A stretch of DNA of 12,901 bases from an uncultured Collinsella sp. GTDB taxonomy: Bacteria; Actinomycetota; Coriobacteriia; Coriobacteriales; Coriobacteriaceae. The position numbers and the translations under genes are program-made. The stretch covers positions 1 to 12,901 of the forward strand of contig CABRGB010000046.1 of the NCBI GenBank assembly GCA_902470345.1, in the 5' to 3' direction. Shown in pieces: positions 1 to 5,350 of this stretch. Every line of letters begins with the position of its first letter. Positions within the stretch are counted from its first letter, which is position 1. The notes beneath the pieces are model-generated. The model made no database searches and was not told the origin of the DNA. It worked only from the letters and a program-made list of their open reading frames with translations.

Positions 1-11
1 CCCCGCGACCA
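1..11 (+). tRNA. 3' end of a tRNA gene (acceptor strand plus CCA), partial
   Basis: The first 11 bases read CCCCGCGACCA, which is acceptor positions 66-72, discriminator A73 and an encoded CCA tail. The rest of the gene lies before the window. The identical string ends the CAT-anticodon remnant at 5162-5206, so this is presumably the same tRNA species, of Met type. A terminator hairpin begins 10 bp downstream. By the usual logic of tRNA-directed integration this is the end where the functional tRNA is kept, but its 5' half cannot be seen. Confidence 0.7.
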
Positions 12-20
12 AGAACTTGC

Positions 21-50
21 AGCTCGTCGGCCTAGCCGGCGAGCTTTTTT
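21..50 (+). terminator. Rho-independent terminator of the tRNA gene
   Basis: AGCTCGTCGGC (21-31), loop CTA and GCCGGCGAGCT (35-45) form an 11-bp stem with one G-U wobble, followed by a T run. It starts 10 bp after the CCA end of the tRNA. An identical copy is at 5216-5245, and a related stem with the same GTCGGC-CTA-GCCG core is at 3071-3111. Confidence 0.85.
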
Positions 51-100
51 GTTATCCCGGGACCGTGTTTTCGGTTCAATTCTCGGCCTCTCAAACATAA

Positions 101-155
101 TCTCAATCTGTAACACCAAGACGCGATTTGGGCGGCCAGGTGTTACAGATCGAGA
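101..155 (+). repeat. 55-bp palindrome, unit U0
   Basis: Its arms TCTCAATCTGTAACA (101-115) and TGTTACAGATCGAGA (141-155) are inverted repeats with one wobble-type mismatch. It belongs to the same family as the five units at 5296-5671. It ends 11 bp before the stop codon of the minus-strand gene at 167-1000 and could cap that transcript, although there is no T run in that direction. Confidence 0.85.
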
Positions 156-166
156 CAATTAGTAAT

Positions 167-1000
167 TTAGATTGATGCCTCTTCGAGAAGCTGGCCTCGT
201 CTTTCCAGGATTGTGGAACATGTGCTCAGGTACGCTGGTATGCTGTCTTTGAGCTCCTCCATATCGGGGCATCTCAGGCTTCCGATGCCCGCGAGATCGC
301 GGATGCAATCTCTGGATATGTGCTCATTCTCGAAGAATGGCTGGAGCTTTTCCCTTTCAATCCATTTGGCGATATCGATATTTTCATCGGCACGATGATT
401 TGCAAGATCATATTTACTGAATAGCCAGTCCAAGAAACCAGGCATGTAGTCATGCATTTTCCCGCGCTTGGTATTCCAGGATCGATTGAGTAGGATCATC
501 ACGTTAGCCCTGGTTTGGCCAAGCTCAAAGAGCTTCTCAAGGGCTGCGGTGGCCTCGTATTTGCAGGGCAGATATTCGTCGATGTGATTGCCGAAATCCT
601 CTAAGAAGGGTGTATGGCGTTTTATGGAGAAACCTCGCATTACTTTTGTTGTGTCATGCGACATATCGATCGCGTATTGCCGTCCAGCCTTGACGCCGCC
701 GCTATTCATGTCGCGCTCGTATTTATGGTCCGCAACAGGGTGGTTAACTCCATAGTCGAACTCACGCCACCACACCCATCGCTCATTGGAGACTCTGTTG
801 AGGGTGGCTCGAAGCGGGACCCATAGTGAAAAAATGAGGTCTGCATTCAAGACTAGGTTATCGGGAACATGTTTATCTCGGGACGCAATAATACAGTCCA
901 GATCGTTCTTCTTCCTCCATTCATCGTAGTCGCCCGGCTCTAGGTACGGGTCTGGTTCGCTCCAATAGTCCAACATTTGTTGAATGGCGTCGTAGCACAT
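167..1000 (-). CDS. Unrecognised 277-aa protein of the island
   Basis: I do not recognise this family. The start at 1000 (MCYDAIQQ...) is chosen because AAAGGA sits 5 bases upstream. The same frame stays open to 1189, but that extension only reads through the neighbouring DUF3846-like gene in another frame and is low-complexity. The protein is soluble-looking, with no signal peptide or membrane segment, and is rich in Asp, Trp and Arg. Conserved-looking blocks are NADLIFSLWVPLR near residue 52, a Trp-rich patch (RWVWWREFDYGVNH) near 76 and MPGFLDWLFSKYDLA near 188. It lies 70 bp downstream of the DUF3846-like frame on the same strand, so both probably share one transcript. Its 3' end abuts the left palindrome. 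A coding role is likely from its length and ribosome site; its function is unknown. Confidence 0.75.
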   Translation of the reverse strand: MCYDAIQQMLDYWSEPDPYLEPGDYDEWRKKNDLDCIIASRDKHVPDNLVLNADLIFSLWVPLRATLNRVSNERWVWWREFDYGVNHPVADHKYERDMNSGGVKAGRQYAIDMSHDTTKVMRGFSIKRHTPFLEDFGNHIDEYLPCKYEATAALEKLFELGQTRANVMILLNRSWNTKRGKMHDYMPGFLDWLFSKYDLANHRADENIDIAKWIEREKLQPFFENEHISRDCIRDLAGIGSLRCPDMEELKDSIPAYLSTCSTILERRGQLLEEASI

Positions 1001-1070
1001 GGTTATCCTTTCTTTGGGGCTGGCGGGGGACGCGGACGGTGCTTTAGGTTGTCCGCATCCCCTGAGCGGG

Positions 1071-1446
1071 TTATTTATCGGGGCGCTGCTCAAAGTTGAC
1101 GTCGTATTCACTATATTTTTGCTGGTAGAAGCGTTGGGCGTCTCCTGGCATATCGATCTTGCTCGCGGTTTTTCTATCGATGGCGACAATCAGGAAGCCA
1201 CCAAACACGATGTCGATGAGCTTGCCACTAGCCCAATAGCTCGATTGGGCGCAGAGCCGTCAATTTTTCCCGCATCGTTCACATACAGGAGGACCTCGAC
1301 ATCATCGTTCCACGTCTCATCGAAAGCGCATGCAAACATTTCGCACCGCAGGGTTTTTTGATGCTGTTCACCACAACCGGTTGCGGCCGGCCGCCGACGG
1401 GAACGAGCAGCATTAGCTTGCCGGGCTTCTCGTCTTTATTCACCAT
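1071..1446 (-). pseudogene. DUF3846-like gene broken by two 1-base frameshifts
   Basis: Read from ATG at 1446 (GAGG 8 bases upstream), frame one gives MVNKDEKPGKLMLLVPVGG and then fails at a run of six Ts on the plus strand (1354-1359). One more base there continues as TLRCEMFACAFDETWNDDVE and on to VLLYVNDAGKIDGSAPNRA. A second missing base near 1239-1241 then leads to YWASGKLIDIVFGGFLIVAI, ending at the stop 1071-1073. With both restored the frame is 125 aa and collinear with DUF3846, whose hallmark is a hydrophobic strand, N-x-x-G-K, P-N-R-A and then an I-x-D-x-(I/V)-x-G-x-F segment. The family is small, of unknown function, and found on phages and plasmids. Two indels suggest decay, but the homopolymer one could be a sequencing error. 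The family assignment is from memory of the motif pattern. Confidence 0.72.
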
Positions 1447-1599
1447 TAGACACGCCTCATAAATATCGACTATGACTGAATACTTCTCTATTATATGACT
1501 TCGAAATGAAGTTGGTAAATGGATAACTTAGAAAAATCTCGTCTAAAACTGGATTCGGTTCGAATATAATTGGCTTAAGCGTCGCGAAAGGACATAGGT
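1447..1599. promoter_or_regulatory. Divergent promoter region
   Basis: This AT-rich 153-bp gap separates the leftward pair (DUF3846-like, 277-aa unknown) from the rightward pair (127-aa unknown, phosphoesterase). A perfect TATAAT lies at 1565-1570 on the plus strand, 29 bp before the start at 1600, without a good -35. Another TATAAT lies on the minus strand at 1490-1495, with TTACCA at 1513-1518 as a 17-bp-spaced -35 candidate (4 of 6 consensus positions). The -10 boxes are seen directly; promoter use is inferred. Confidence 0.55.
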
Positions 1600-1983
1600 A
1601 TGCATGCGAAATGGCTTCCTACTAAGGAGAACATAGAGGCCGTCGTGAGTAAGATTAGCCCTGAAAAGCTTTATACGCGTCAGCAGGCCATTGAGGAATT
1701 CGGTCTAGCCGGATCTATATTTGACCGACACATTCGCTTAAATTCCATGTGGCTAGCCTACGGCAAGCCAGTAATGGCGGGGCGTATGACTATCTATCCC
1801 GGCGAAGAGCTGGTTCTTCAATTCCGGCGTCTTGAGGACCCAACGGTTGCCCTTCACCTCTTCGATCTTTTCTATCATGCAAGCGAAGAGGAATTCCAGC
1901 AAGAAATTGGTGTGCCTCGCGATGAGGTATTTGCAGAGGGCACATATCTAACCATAGGCGGCTGGAAGGGCATTAACTATTAA
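1600..1983 (+). CDS. Unrecognised 127-aa protein, first gene of a pair with the phosphoesterase
   Basis: ATG 1600 is preceded by GAAAGGA with a suitable gap. I do not recognise the family. The protein is small, acidic and soluble. An N-terminal stretch (residues 6-40) with ISPEKLYTRQQAIEEFGLAG resembles the helix-loop-helix of DNA-binding or tail-fibre-like adaptors, but the likeness is too loose for a call. The central part (residues 45-75) is beta-rich, and the C-terminal half has FDLFYHASEEEFQQEIGVP. It precedes the phosphoesterase by 30 bp on the same strand, so the two are probably co-transcribed and may work together. Confidence 0.7.
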   Translation: MHAKWLPTKENIEAVVSKISPEKLYTRQQAIEEFGLAGSIFDRHIRLNSMWLAYGKPVMAGRMTIYPGEELVLQFRRLEDPTVALHLFDLFYHASEEEFQQEIGVPRDEVFAEGTYLTIGGWKGINY

Positions 1984-2013
1984 TAACTGCGAGCGGACGG
2001 GAGCAAGCGGTCT

Positions 2014-2868
2014 ATGGCAACATCCGATCAAAAGACACTCGTTGTTGGAGATATGCATCTTAAAGAGGAGCTCATACTAGGGCGCGTTGACGCGGCAATT
2101 TCTCAAATGGGTATTGAGCGCGTCGTCTTCTGTGGTGACTATACCGACGAGTGGCACAGCAACCGACTCACAATGCTGGATGCTCTCGACATGCTCATCG
2201 CTTGGGTCGGACGGAGGCGTGGACGGGGAATGGAGGTTGACCTCGTGCTTGGAAACCACGATATGCAATATCTCCGTCGTGCGCCGGGGCCCGGTACGCA
2301 TGTCGATTTGTACGATGAGGTCGCGAATGCCCTCGCCGCGTTAGGTGTACAGATGGCAACGGTAGCTGGTAATTGTCTGGTAACGCATGCGGGCGTTACG
2401 CTCGCGTGGGCGGGCCTGCATTTGGACCTCAATGATACGTATGATGAGCGTAGCGTGTGCCAAGCCCTCAATGCGATGTGGGAGCGAGGCGGTGAAGACG
2501 ATTTCGCTGCTCTTGAGTCTGCGGGGCCTGGAAGGGGCGGATTTGAGATTCCTGGACCGCTTTGGGCAGATCAAACAGAACTATACCAGGACCCACTTCC
2601 CGGCATCCACCAGATAGTCGGACACAGTCCGGTCGAATCAATTGATCTGTGGCAGATTCCCTCGGAAGATGGCTATCGCACGGCGGCGAAACTGGTGTTT
2701 TGCGACACGTTCGGTCTCTCCAGTGATCTAACGCCAATCGGGGATGGCAGCATGCTCCTCGTCGAGGGAAAGTCTATAGAGCCGGTGACTTCCGATTCGC
2801 TCGGCCTTGAGTCGTGGTCCGTTGCATCATGGGAATGGATGTCAACATGCGTGCTTCCTTTTTTATAG
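2014..2868 (+). CDS. Calcineurin-like metallophosphoesterase (PPP-type fold)
   Basis: This 284-aa protein has the full set of two-metal phosphoesterase motifs in order: GDMH (12-15), GDYTD (41-45), GNHD (80-83), THAG (124-127) and GHSP (203-206). These supply the Asp, His and Asn ligands of an Mn/Fe-type dinuclear centre. The GHSP and THAG pair and the LWADQ segment (183-187) resemble the PPP Ser/Thr-phosphatase and lambda-phosphatase branch more than the nuclease branches. GDxxD lacks the RG that usually follows in PPP enzymes. Substrate is unknown: phosphoprotein, bis-nucleoside tetraphosphate or a nucleotide signal are all possible. The start ATG has GGGAG about 10 bases upstream. It follows the 127-aa gene by 30 bp. 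Its 3' side carries the bidirectional terminator at 3071-3111. Confidence 0.88.
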   Translation: MATSDQKTLVVGDMHLKEELILGRVDAAISQMGIERVVFCGDYTDEWHSNRLTMLDALDMLIAWVGRRRGRGMEVDLVLGNHDMQYLRRAPGPGTHVDLYDEVANALAALGVQMATVAGNCLVTHAGVTLAWAGLHLDLNDTYDERSVCQALNAMWERGGEDDFAALESAGPGRGGFEIPGPLWADQTELYQDPLPGIHQIVGHSPVESIDLWQIPSEDGYRTAAKLVFCDTFGLSSDLTPIGDGSMLLVEGKSIEPVTSDSLGLESWSVASWEWMSTCVLPFL

Positions 2869-2969
2869 CCAGGAGGCATGGATAAGGGGACTGCTTCGGA
2901 TGCGGTCAGTATGTGTATGGTGAGCTAATTGGTCGCAATCGCAGGTTCTGTTTGTGCCGCGCCCGTTAA

Positions 2970-3024
2970 TTTCAATCCGTAAAATCTAGCCGTCCAAATC
3001 GGGTTTACCTGTTAAAGATCGAGA
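2970..3024 (-). repeat. Decayed 55-bp palindrome, inverted
   Basis: Read on the minus strand this has the same 55-bp length as the other units, with arms drifting from TCTCGATCTGTAACA by several substitutions. Its centre ACCCGATTTGGACGGCTAG matches unit U1 (ACCCGATTTGGGCGGCTAG) with one change. The flank reads TCTCAACCATAA against TCTCAAACATAA before U0 and U1. It is homologous, not merely similar in shape. Confidence 0.75.
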
Positions 3025-3070
3025 TTATGGTTGAGAATCTGCGGATCGTGTCGAAAGAGCGTCCTCAGAC

Positions 3071-3111
3071 AACAAAAGAGCTCGTCGGCCTAGCCGATGA
3101 GCTCTTTTGTT
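3071..3111. terminator. Bidirectional terminator between convergent genes
   Basis: AACAAAAGAGCTCGTCGGC (3071-3089), loop CTA and GCCGATGAGCTCTTTTGTT (3093-3111) form a 19-bp stem with one wobble. Flanking A and T runs give a U-rich tail on either strand. It lies between the ends of the phosphoesterase (plus) and the AlbA_2 gene (minus), as expected for a shared terminator. Its core equals that of the tRNA terminators at 21-50 and 5216-5245. Confidence 0.85.
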
Positions 3112-3236
3112 ACTTTCCAACTGTGAGCCGACTGTTTTTACGACCACAAAATGCGGGGATGTCATCGAAAACAACACTTGCGGTATCCAGATTCGGGTGG
3201 GGATAGATATCGCAAGCAGGGAGTCCAATGCTAGAC

Positions 3237-3266
3237 GATGCGCCCGGTAAGGTGCCCGGGCGCATC
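3237..3266. repeat. 11-bp perfect inverted repeat downstream of the AlbA_2 gene
   Basis: GATGCGCCCGG and CCGGGCGCATC flank an 8-base loop, 52 bp beyond the stop of the minus-strand AlbA_2 gene. There is no T run on either side, so it is not a standard terminator. It may stabilise the 3' end of that transcript or be a protein site. This is an observation only. Confidence 0.5.
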
Positions 3267-3317
3267 GCGGTCGGACTGTTGGAAGTCGCACGCCTGACGG
3301 CAAGATCCATCACGATG

Positions 3318-4985
3318 TTACAGGGCATGCCATCTTGCGGTCTTTCCCGTCCCGTCGTTATCGATGGTCTTGTCTACCTTTTTCATCTTCGCTAGAAGGT
3401 TCGATACCTTCTTGGCCTTTTGCGCATCGGTAAGGCCCGAGGGGAGAAGATCGTTGATGAGGGCAGTGATTTTCGCACGTGGTGCGGGCCCCGTTTCTGA
3501 GAGCATCTGAATGACAAGTGCCTTGCAGGCTTCTTCATTGAGGCCTTTGCTGCGCGTGTAGGACACCTCCTGCCCCGTCTTCGAGGCCAGGGCGTTCGTG
3601 ATGGAGATATGGGGGTATCTGCCCTCGATAAGCTTGAGTCGATGCAGCTCTGCGGCCTCCTCGTTCGTGATTTCCTCGCCTTTCTGAACCTTGTCCAAAA
3701 GGTAGACGACGTCCATCGGAAGGTCCGGCTTAGCATAGAGGAGCCTGCTGTAGCTCTCATTGATGGTCTTGCCGTAGACGCTTACGCGCACGCGGGTTGG
3801 ATCCGAAAGGTCGTAGGTGGGTAGGGGGAAGTATCGCTTTCTCTGCATCTGGAATACCTTGGGGATTCCCATGGCGATGGTGTCGATCATGTCCATCTGC
3901 ACCATCGCTTCGGAAAGGAAGGGGTTGCGGTAGTAGCTTGGCTTAAAACCCGGCCGCATCGCATTTTCGATTGTCTCCGGAATGAAGGACCCTTCGTTTA
4001 GGAACACGAGGTGATCCTCAAATTCCTCGACGTTGATTCGCCCCTGCATGGAATAGTCCTGATGGGCGATACAGTTGTTCAGGAGCTCTCTGATGATTTC
4101 GGGTTCGTACTGGTCAGCCTCAAAGGGAAACAGACTCGCACCATTTGCGTTGAACCGGTACTTCTCGTTGCGGATTTTCCCGAGGACCCGGTCAATCGCA
4201 AGAAGGAAGGGCGGTTTGAAGTGTTCGTAAGAGGTTACCGATCCATTGGAGGCGTAGAGAGTCCAAGTGATGCGCGGGCTCATCCCATCGAGCAAGCGGA
4301 TGGATTCTGGCCTTCCGAGTAGGATGAGCGTCGTCGGGGTGATCTTGCCGTTTCTGGTTAGGTTTGCCATGTCGAGAATCGTGCGGTCATCCATGTCCGT
4401 GAACGCCCCGGAATGCCGCCGGTGCTTGGAGAGAAAGAGCTCTACCGCTTTCTTCACGGCTTCGGGGTCGAGGTCCTCGAAGGTGGCTTCTTCGATTTCG
4501 AAGGCACTCCAGTCCGGCCTCCGCATTTGGCGTATCTGCTCGTACTTATCGATGGGGAGTGGCCCGAGTGATTCACCCTCGCGCGCCCATGCCGCATTAT
4601 TGAACGCCGTTGGCATGCCCGGCGTTGCGGCGGGGATTTGAAACGCGAGGACGCGTTTGCCGTCAATCCTGAGTTCATGGATCTCTCTCAGGGTGAGGTG
4701 GTTGTTCGCGCGGTCCGCAATCTCCTTTTTAAGGGATCGAAGGTTGGCCGGATTTCCTTCTCGGTAAGCGGTTCCGCATGCGACCTTGTCGTTGTCCATA
4801 CCGAAGATGAGCCAGGCGTCTTGTTTCCCGCGCAGGACTGCTTCGTTGCTCAGAGCGGAGAAGTACTTCCCGAGGTTCTTGAAACTGAAGTCGTTCTTCG
4901 CTTCTTTGAGTTCGACAACCTCGCTCTCGTAGGGCTTCTCGATACGGGCGATGAGTTCAAGGACATCGTGATCGCTGTAGTACAA
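3318..4985 (-). CDS. AlbA_2/Schlafen-type domain, HATPase_c_4 and winged-helix protein
   Basis: This 555-aa protein starts with TTG at 4985, supported by TAGGAG about 5 bases upstream. The N-terminal domain (about 15-120) has E20-x4-E25-x-K27 (ESEVVELKEA) followed by IFGMDNDKV (60-68), the AlbA_2 pattern shared with Schlafen proteins. The middle (about 255-400) fits HATPase_c_4: FPFEADQYEPEIIRELLNN, then CIAHQDY (305-311) and EDHLVFLNEG (323-332). The C-terminal part (about 425-555) looks like two winged helices. This architecture is usually annotated as a RecG-related putative transcriptional regulator (COG2865-like), although it has no helicase motifs. The acidic residues resemble those of Schlafen RNases, so a nuclease or defence role cannot be excluded. 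The operator-like cluster at 5011-5135 suggests self-regulation. The domain call is firm; the role is inference. Confidence 0.85.
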   Translation of the reverse strand: MYYSDHDVLELIARIEKPYESEVVELKEAKNDFSFKNLGKYFSALSNEAVLRGKQDAWLIFGMDNDKVACGTAYREGNPANLRSLKKEIADRANNHLTLREIHELRIDGKRVLAFQIPAATPGMPTAFNNAAWAREGESLGPLPIDKYEQIRQMRRPDWSAFEIEEATFEDLDPEAVKKAVELFLSKHRRHSGAFTDMDDRTILDMANLTRNGKITPTTLILLGRPESIRLLDGMSPRITWTLYASNGSVTSYEHFKPPFLLAIDRVLGKIRNEKYRFNANGASLFPFEADQYEPEIIRELLNNCIAHQDYSMQGRINVEEFEDHLVFLNEGSFIPETIENAMRPGFKPSYYRNPFLSEAMVQMDMIDTIAMGIPKVFQMQRKRYFPLPTYDLSDPTRVRVSVYGKTINESYSRLLYAKPDLPMDVVYLLDKVQKGEEITNEEAAELHRLKLIEGRYPHISITNALASKTGQEVSYTRSKGLNEEACKALVIQMLSETGPAPRAKITALINDLLPSGLTDAQKAKKVSNLLAKMKKVDKTIDNDGTGKTARWHAL

Positions 4986-5010
4986 GATCGCTCCTAACGG
5001 TCTCGTGGCT

Positions 5011-5135
5011 GATATTTAGTCGTCAGATACGACTAAATATCGAAATCGAACTTATTTTAGTCCAATTTAACGACTAAAAATAAAGATATTGGACTGTTTA
5101 TAGGACTAAATACTGTGGAAGGCCCGGCTTTAGTC
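5011..5135. promoter_or_regulatory. Operator-like cluster: six TTTAGTC/GACTAAA sites upstream of the AlbA_2 gene
   Basis: Exact TTTAGTC occurs at 5015-5021, 5056-5062 and 5129-5135. Its complement GACTAAA occurs at 5031-5037, 5072-5078 and 5104-5110. The first four form two dyads of identical form, TTTAGTC-N9-GACTAAA, with centres 41 bp apart, about four helical turns. The first dyad extends to a perfect 13-bp inverted repeat (5011-5023 and 5029-5041). AGTCCAAT or its complement also recurs at 5059, 5088 and 5132. The cluster lies 26-150 bp upstream of the TTG start at 4985, a natural place for autoregulation. I cannot fix the promoter; TATAAA on the minus strand near 5098-5103 is one weak -10 candidate. 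Confidence 0.75.
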
Positions 5136-5161
5136 CAATCGCTGTTTGACGGCCCGCCATA

Positions 5162-5206
5162 TTCATAACTCGGAGGTCGTAGGTTCAAATCCTGTCCCCG
5201 CGACCA
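5162..5206 (+). pseudogene. Displaced 3' half of a CAT-anticodon tRNA (attR remnant)
   Basis: The 45 bases fit tRNA positions 32-76 exactly: loop TTCATAA with anticodon CAT (5164-5166), stem strand CTCGG, variable AGGTC, T arm GTAGG-TTCAAAT-CCTGT, acceptor CCCCGCG, A73 and CCA. Upstream bases cannot pair with CTCGG beyond two positions and no D arm exists, so the gene is cut at the anticodon loop. Initiator hallmarks are missing in what remains: the stem strand is CTC, not CCC, at 39-41, and position 72 is G. An elongator Met or lysidine-type Ile tRNA is therefore more likely than fMet. Confidence 0.8.
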
Positions 5207-5350
5207 AGAACTTGCAGCTCGTCGGCCTAGCCGGCGAGCTTTTTTGTTATCCCGGGACCGTGTTTTCGGTTCAATTCTCGGCCTCTCAAACATAATCTCA
5301 ATCTGTAACACCTAGACCCGATTTGGGCGGCTAGGTGTTACAGATCGAGA
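5196..5350 (+). repeat. Right copy of 155-bp direct repeat (attR-like)
   Basis: This is the second copy of 1-155, with three substitutions. It includes the tRNA acceptor end, the terminator at 5216-5245 and palindrome U1. In this copy U1 has a better-paired inner stem (CACCTAG/CTAGGTG) than U0. It is followed directly by four more palindromes, which suggests the palindrome array was the original DNA downstream of the tRNA. Confidence 0.9.
5216..5245 (+). terminator. Terminator downstream of the tRNA remnant
   Basis: This is identical to 21-50: an 11-bp stem with one wobble, CTA loop and T run. It probably terminated the original tRNA transcript before insertion. Confidence 0.82.

Larger units (their letters stand above)
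1..155 (+). repeat. Left copy of 155-bp direct repeat (attL-like)
   Basis: Bases 1-155 match 5196-5350 with 3 substitutions. The first 117 bp are identical, and the mismatches are at 118, 124 and 137. The repeat spans the tRNA 3' end, its terminator, a 50-bp AT-richer stretch and one complete 55-bp palindrome (101-155). Similarity stops exactly at the palindrome's edge. It bounds the low-GC island on the left and may extend further left beyond the window. Confidence 0.9.
2869..3317. other. Gene-free 449-bp stretch between convergent genes
   Basis: No reading frame here has a convincing ribosome site. The stretch holds a decayed 55-bp palindrome (2970-3024), a strong bidirectional terminator (3071-3111) and an 11-bp perfect inverted repeat, GATGCGCCCGG, at 3237-3247 and 3256-3266 with an 8-base loop and no T run. 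The block 2970-3111, read on the minus strand, resembles the terminator-plus-palindrome part of the end repeats. Confidence 0.7.
1..5195. mobile_element. tRNA-inserted genomic island without visible integrase
   Basis: One repeat-to-repeat unit is 5,195 bp, bounded by the 155-bp direct repeats and carrying at its right end a displaced tRNA 3' half. Base composition inside is clearly less GC-rich than in the genes from 5814 onward. Cargo includes a DUF3846-like frame, a family I associate with phages and plasmids. There is also a metallophosphoesterase, an AlbA_2-type protein and two unknowns. No integrase, relaxase, replication or structural gene is visible. It may be a decayed or satellite element mobilised in trans, or the right-hand member of a tandem array whose integrase is further left. 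The insertion is strongly supported; the element type is inference. Confidence 0.75.

Noticed and set aside
1001..1189. N-terminal extension of the 277-aa island protein to 340 aa
   Set aside because: The extension is the DUF3846-like gene read in the wrong frame. The start at 1000 has a good ribosome site.
2878..2928. 16-codon frame after AGGAGG near 2871
   Set aside because: The ribosome site is only one base from the ATG, and the peptide is short and featureless.
3025..3328. Minus-strand short frames over the gene-free stretch
   Set aside because: They run through the terminator and inverted repeat, have no ribosome site, and their translations are featureless.
5162..5206. Initiator tRNA-fMet remnant
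   Set aside because: The CAT anticodon and T arm fit Met-type tRNA, but the anticodon stem strand is CTC, not CCC, at 39-41, and G72 would allow a normal 1-72 pair. An elongator Met or Ile(CAT) tRNA is therefore more likely; this is not fully excluded.
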